64,000 bases of DNA from Eleginops maclovinus (lineage: Eukaryota; Chordata; Actinopteri; Perciformes; Eleginopidae), in the NCBI RefSeq assembly GCF_036324505.1, contig NC_086356.1, positions 14,803,244 to 14,867,243 of the forward strand. Reading direction: 5' to 3'. Positions 31,840 through 64,000 of the stretch are shown here, one piece after another. The notes beneath the pieces are model-generated. The model was not told the origin of the DNA and did not search any database. It saw only the letters and a program-made list of their open reading frames with translations. How positions within the stretch are numbered: the stretch's first letter is position 1; each line of letters starts with the position of its first letter. The position numbers and the translations under genes were made by a program.

Positions 31840-34180
31840 GTTTCAGCAGATAATGTTAACATTGCTTTTACTATTGAATGCCCTGATAGAGTATTTTTTA
31901 CACTTGGATATGTATACACTTATCTATATAGAAGATCTTAAAGTATAAGAGTGTCAATATTTTGTGGCATAAAGTTTGTGTAAATCAACTTTACCCGTAA
32001 CTGTTTATGTCACCTCTTTTTGCTTATTGAGTTTTCATCAGATTTGTAATCAACACCCACTGATTCCTTTTATTGAGCTGTTCCTAATCCAACAGGTTGA
32101 ACTTTGCCCTCAGAAGGTACAGGAAGATTGTAATTGATGGTAATTGACCAATGAAATCACCAGACATATAAAAACACATTCACACAAAGAACATATAGCA
32201 TTCTTTGCATTGTCATTTTATTGATTCACACACTGATTACATCTGATCACATACTATTGATTAGACTTGGAATGCACACTATCGTCATAGTCATTTTCAG
32301 TATAAGTATAATATGTTTTTAAAAAGAAACCCGAAAAGCTTTGTTTTACATACAGAGGCGTTAATTTATTGTCATTAAGAAGTCTCCTGATTGTGTAAAG
32401 CTCTTTTAAAACAGTTAAAATATTTGCTGACATAAAAATAATTAAAATATGGAATAGGAATTGTCAGTTAAATAAGAAGTAAATCTAAGTGACCAGTGGC
32501 CTTTCAATGCACTGATATGGACTGTTCAGGAAACTGTTTCGGTTTGAAGACCTTTATGGTACAAATGGTAATAAAATAAACCAAAAATAACCTGCACACA
32601 TTGCTGATTTATTTATTTATTTAAATAATTATTTTTAATTTTATTTCTTAGGTTTTTAGTTTAATTTCATCCTCTGTACTCTTATTTGCTTGCTTCTTTG
32701 TTTTACACAGTGAAAATGAGCCAAAGCAATCGTAAAATACTGTAAATGCAGCTTGAAATTAAATGACCAGAGTCCTGATGACTGTCTGTATGAGTTTGTT
32801 TTTATCTTTCTCTCACTCTGCTTATTATACTGAGAGGTCTCACTCTGACCAACACGAATCACGTTTGAATTTTAGACCCTGCATTTGAACTCAGTGACGC
32901 AGTAATTATCTGTAGTTAGATGTTGGCTCCCTCTTGAGGAACGATTTGTGTACTGTCAAGAAACTGGAATAAAATAGTTCCTCTGTTACACAGCATGGTT
33001 TCTGACTGGACAAAAACGTCTATGTTGGGACAATACAACTCAATTATAACTGAATGAATACAAAATATAACATTTTGTCTGGTCCAGTTTTGTTTTACTC
33101 GTGATGTTTTAAATCCTGGGTAAACATTCCTGATATCATTGCATTTATTCGCTTTCCAAAAATATTTTTCTGTATTTTATTCAGAAGTGCAGTAAAGTAA
33201 ATAGCAACATTTAAGAAAACTAAATAAATCTTAATTTAGCCCTAATGGGAACTTTTAGTTGAATCATTTTTATCAGTCTGGTCTACAATAGAAGATACGA
33301 GTTAGCATTTGGGATCTCAGTGTTTTTGTCTTTGATAATGTTGAGAGCCATTTTGAAACTGGATCCAGTCATTTCTTTTAAAGGCATATTCTGTCATGAT
33401 CCTCACCAGTTTGCTCATATAGTTAACTATTATATTAACACAAAAAATAGTTTATGCACTTACAAAGCCCACAAAATAGAGGCAATAGATTATATCTTGC
33501 TAGCAGTTCAGTCCAAAAAGAGAAAAATCAACAAAATGCACGATAACACCCAACTGACCAATGTTATTAACTTGGAATATCATGCAATTAAATACCATCT
33601 ACAGCATACTTGTAGTTAAGTCACCACGATGAAACTGGAAATTTACAAAAACAGCGTGATACTATAATTTCAACCATTGTCATAATTTCTGTAGTTAGCT
33701 TGCAAAGTCCAGTACATAGAGAATCAGTTAAGAACAACAGTAATATGTTAGCATGCTGCATGTTTTTCACAGTCTCACAGAGCGGCTAAGAGGGGTCCGG
33801 TCAACAAACAGAGGCGTCGGTTCGGGGTCAACTACACACCAGAGGAAAGCAGGATAATAACAAACGAAAAACTCCATTGAAGAACAAAACATAACAGATA
33901 TTTAAATACACCCACTGGTGTCTCTCTGTGAGACATGCGGTACCGTTTGTTCATTTCACACAGGCAGCATTAGTCGTGCAGAAAAACAGCCAGAGTTAAC
34001 AGAGGTAAGAGTCATGCTCGTCATAAAAAAAAAAGAAAAACATACCAGAATAAAAGGTTTAAAATGATTAACAAATATACTGTACAGTTGAAAGAGCACA
34101 ACAATAGACTGCAGCCATAATAATACTAGAAGTCAAGTGACAATAATTTATGTTTGAGAAGAAATAAGAAGGTAAATCTT
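31840..34180. other. Intergenic DNA between ogdh and camk2b, no gene seen
   Basis: AT-rich, no recognisable coding segment. The part nearest 35007 may be camk2b 3' UTR, whose end cannot be located from the sequence. Confidence 0.45.
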
Positions 34181-35006
34181 CAGCAGGAGAGTGCACCGCT
34201 GGAGGCTTCGCAGCACAGAGGACAGATGTTGTCCAGGTGTGCTGGGCAGCTGTAGGGAACTGAAGACAAGACGCAAGCTATAAAGAGTTTCCATTTCTTT
34301 TGGCTGATATGCCCTCTGCTGTGGTGAAGGGTTGATGATGGTAGCATAGGTGTAACTGTACGTTGTTGAGGTTGTGGAGAGGCAGAGAGAAGAGCGAGAT
34401 GGGTGTGCAGAGTGCAGGAAAACGATCCCAAAATCAGACTCTTCAGACTCCTCTATCCAGCTGCACCTCTCTCTATCAGAGCTGCTCTCGGATTTTTCTA
34501 TTTATTTCTTCTTTGTTCCTCACGGCTTAATCATCAGTCTCTTTTATCTGGAAAGAAGGGAGACAAATAATGATGTTATTTGAACCTGCTATGGGAGAGT
34601 TTTGGGTCACTTGTGGGCACTGGAAACAAGCTTTAAACACAACACTGACATAATACAACATGAAGCTAAAACCTGTTAGCTAACAGATGAAACTTACACA
34701 ACACCTAGGTTAAAAATGCACTCTGTTTAGATGTACACAAAGAAAAATATGTAAAGTATATTTATTTGTATGTTTAAGAAAAAAAGTCTATTATAGTTTT
34801 TAAAAAATAGATAAATTAGTGTCATTTTTTTGGTTTTGTCTCCTAGGTTTTGTCCATCTATACTAATGTCGATAGAAGTCTGTGTTGAATCCATAGGGGT
34901 TTACACATTAAGTAACAAGCACCTTTGGACAGAACAAGGCTAGCTGTTTCCCCCTGTTTCCAGTGGGTATGCTAAGTTAAGTGTGTGTAAGCTTTGATTT
35001 TGCACC

Positions 35007-63387
<28,381 letters not shown>

Positions 63388-63433
63388 CTGAGAAATGTAA
63401 AGAATGTTCAAAAGCCAGATTACATACGTTCTT

Positions 63434-63540
<107 letters not shown>

Positions 63541-63625
63541 AGGGGGATGTCCTCATTAGGGGGAAACCCCGGCTGCAGGATTCACTCTGACTGGGTTGCC
63601 ATGGAGACTGGCTCCAGTGCGGGGG

Positions 63626-63737
<112 letters not shown>

Positions 63738-63839
63738 TGTTTGTGTAAGCCGCAAGGATGGAGGTAGGGAGGAGGGGAAGAGCGGTGGACTGTTATGTAA
63801 CGGGGGAAATGCCTTGGAAGCGAGGAGGGGATGAGGAGG

Positions 63840-63993
63840 GGAGAAGAAGAAGATGAAGAAGTAGAAGAAAAAGACGAAGACGAAGACAACGAAGAAGAAG
63901 AAGAAGAAGAAGAAGAAGAAGAAGAAGAAGAAGAAGAAGAAGAAGAAGAAGAAGAAGAAGAAGAAGAAGAAGAAGAAGAAGAAGAAGAAGAAG
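63840..63993. repeat. (GAA)n tract at the window end
   Basis: About 150 bp of GAA-rich sequence, with the last 100 bp pure GAA. It is a polypurine strand on plus and UUC on the camk2b transcript strand. It ends in GGAATGCG near the window edge. Confidence 0.95.
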
Positions 63994-64000
63994 GAATGCG

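Overview
The window is vertebrate nuclear DNA, almost certainly from a teleost and probably a percomorph. Exons are small, with GT-AG introns, and CA/TG microsatellites are abundant. The interspersed repeats look like common fish families: hAT-like MITEs, an L2-type LINE tail and short non-autonomous elements. I see no prokaryotic or viral gene.

Three protein-coding genes account for the coding signal. (1) 3.4-8.9 kb, plus strand: a 17-exon poly(ADP-ribose) glycohydrolase (PARG) gene, complete and in frame, 659 codons. It has a short N-terminus built from a three-fold repeated motif, and interferon-response-like elements lie upstream. (2) 12.6-30.6 kb, minus strand: ogdh, the mitochondrial 2-oxoglutarate dehydrogenase E1 subunit. 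It is complete in 22 coding exons plus one probable non-coding first exon, with 1022 codons, and two apparent alternative exons sit at the calcium-sensing segment. (3) 35.0-63.4 kb, minus strand: a CaMKII gene, best read as camk2b. Its first exons lie beyond the right edge. It carries the rest of the kinase domain, the calmodulin/autoinhibitory segment, a variable linker of short cassette exons and the association domain. In human, OGDH and CAMK2B are close neighbours on chromosome 7p13, so the order here fits conserved synteny. PARG and ogdh converge; ogdh and camk2b run in tandem.

Layout: 1-2.9 kb intergenic with a 482-bp hAT-like element; 2.9-3.1 kb putative interferon-responsive promoter; 3.4-9.5 kb PARG; 9.5-12.3 kb gap with a 439-bp MITE bearing a perfect 8-bp target duplication; 12.3-30.7 kb ogdh and its CpG-rich promoter; 30.7-35.0 kb gap with a foldback MITE; 35.0 kb to the end camk2b, with long repeat-rich introns.

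The three genes do not form a pathway: nuclear or cytosolic ADP-ribose turnover, the TCA cycle, and calcium signalling. The observations most worth checking are: a pair of 73-nt alternative camk2b exons encoding two versions of the helix leading into the HRD catalytic loop; two single-base frameshifts in the camk2b kinase exons, against none in the other two genes; the ISRE cluster and repeated exons of the PARG gene; and the ogdh exon pair, in which one copy lacks the known calcium motif. No tRNA, rRNA, CRISPR array or recognisable small RNA was seen.
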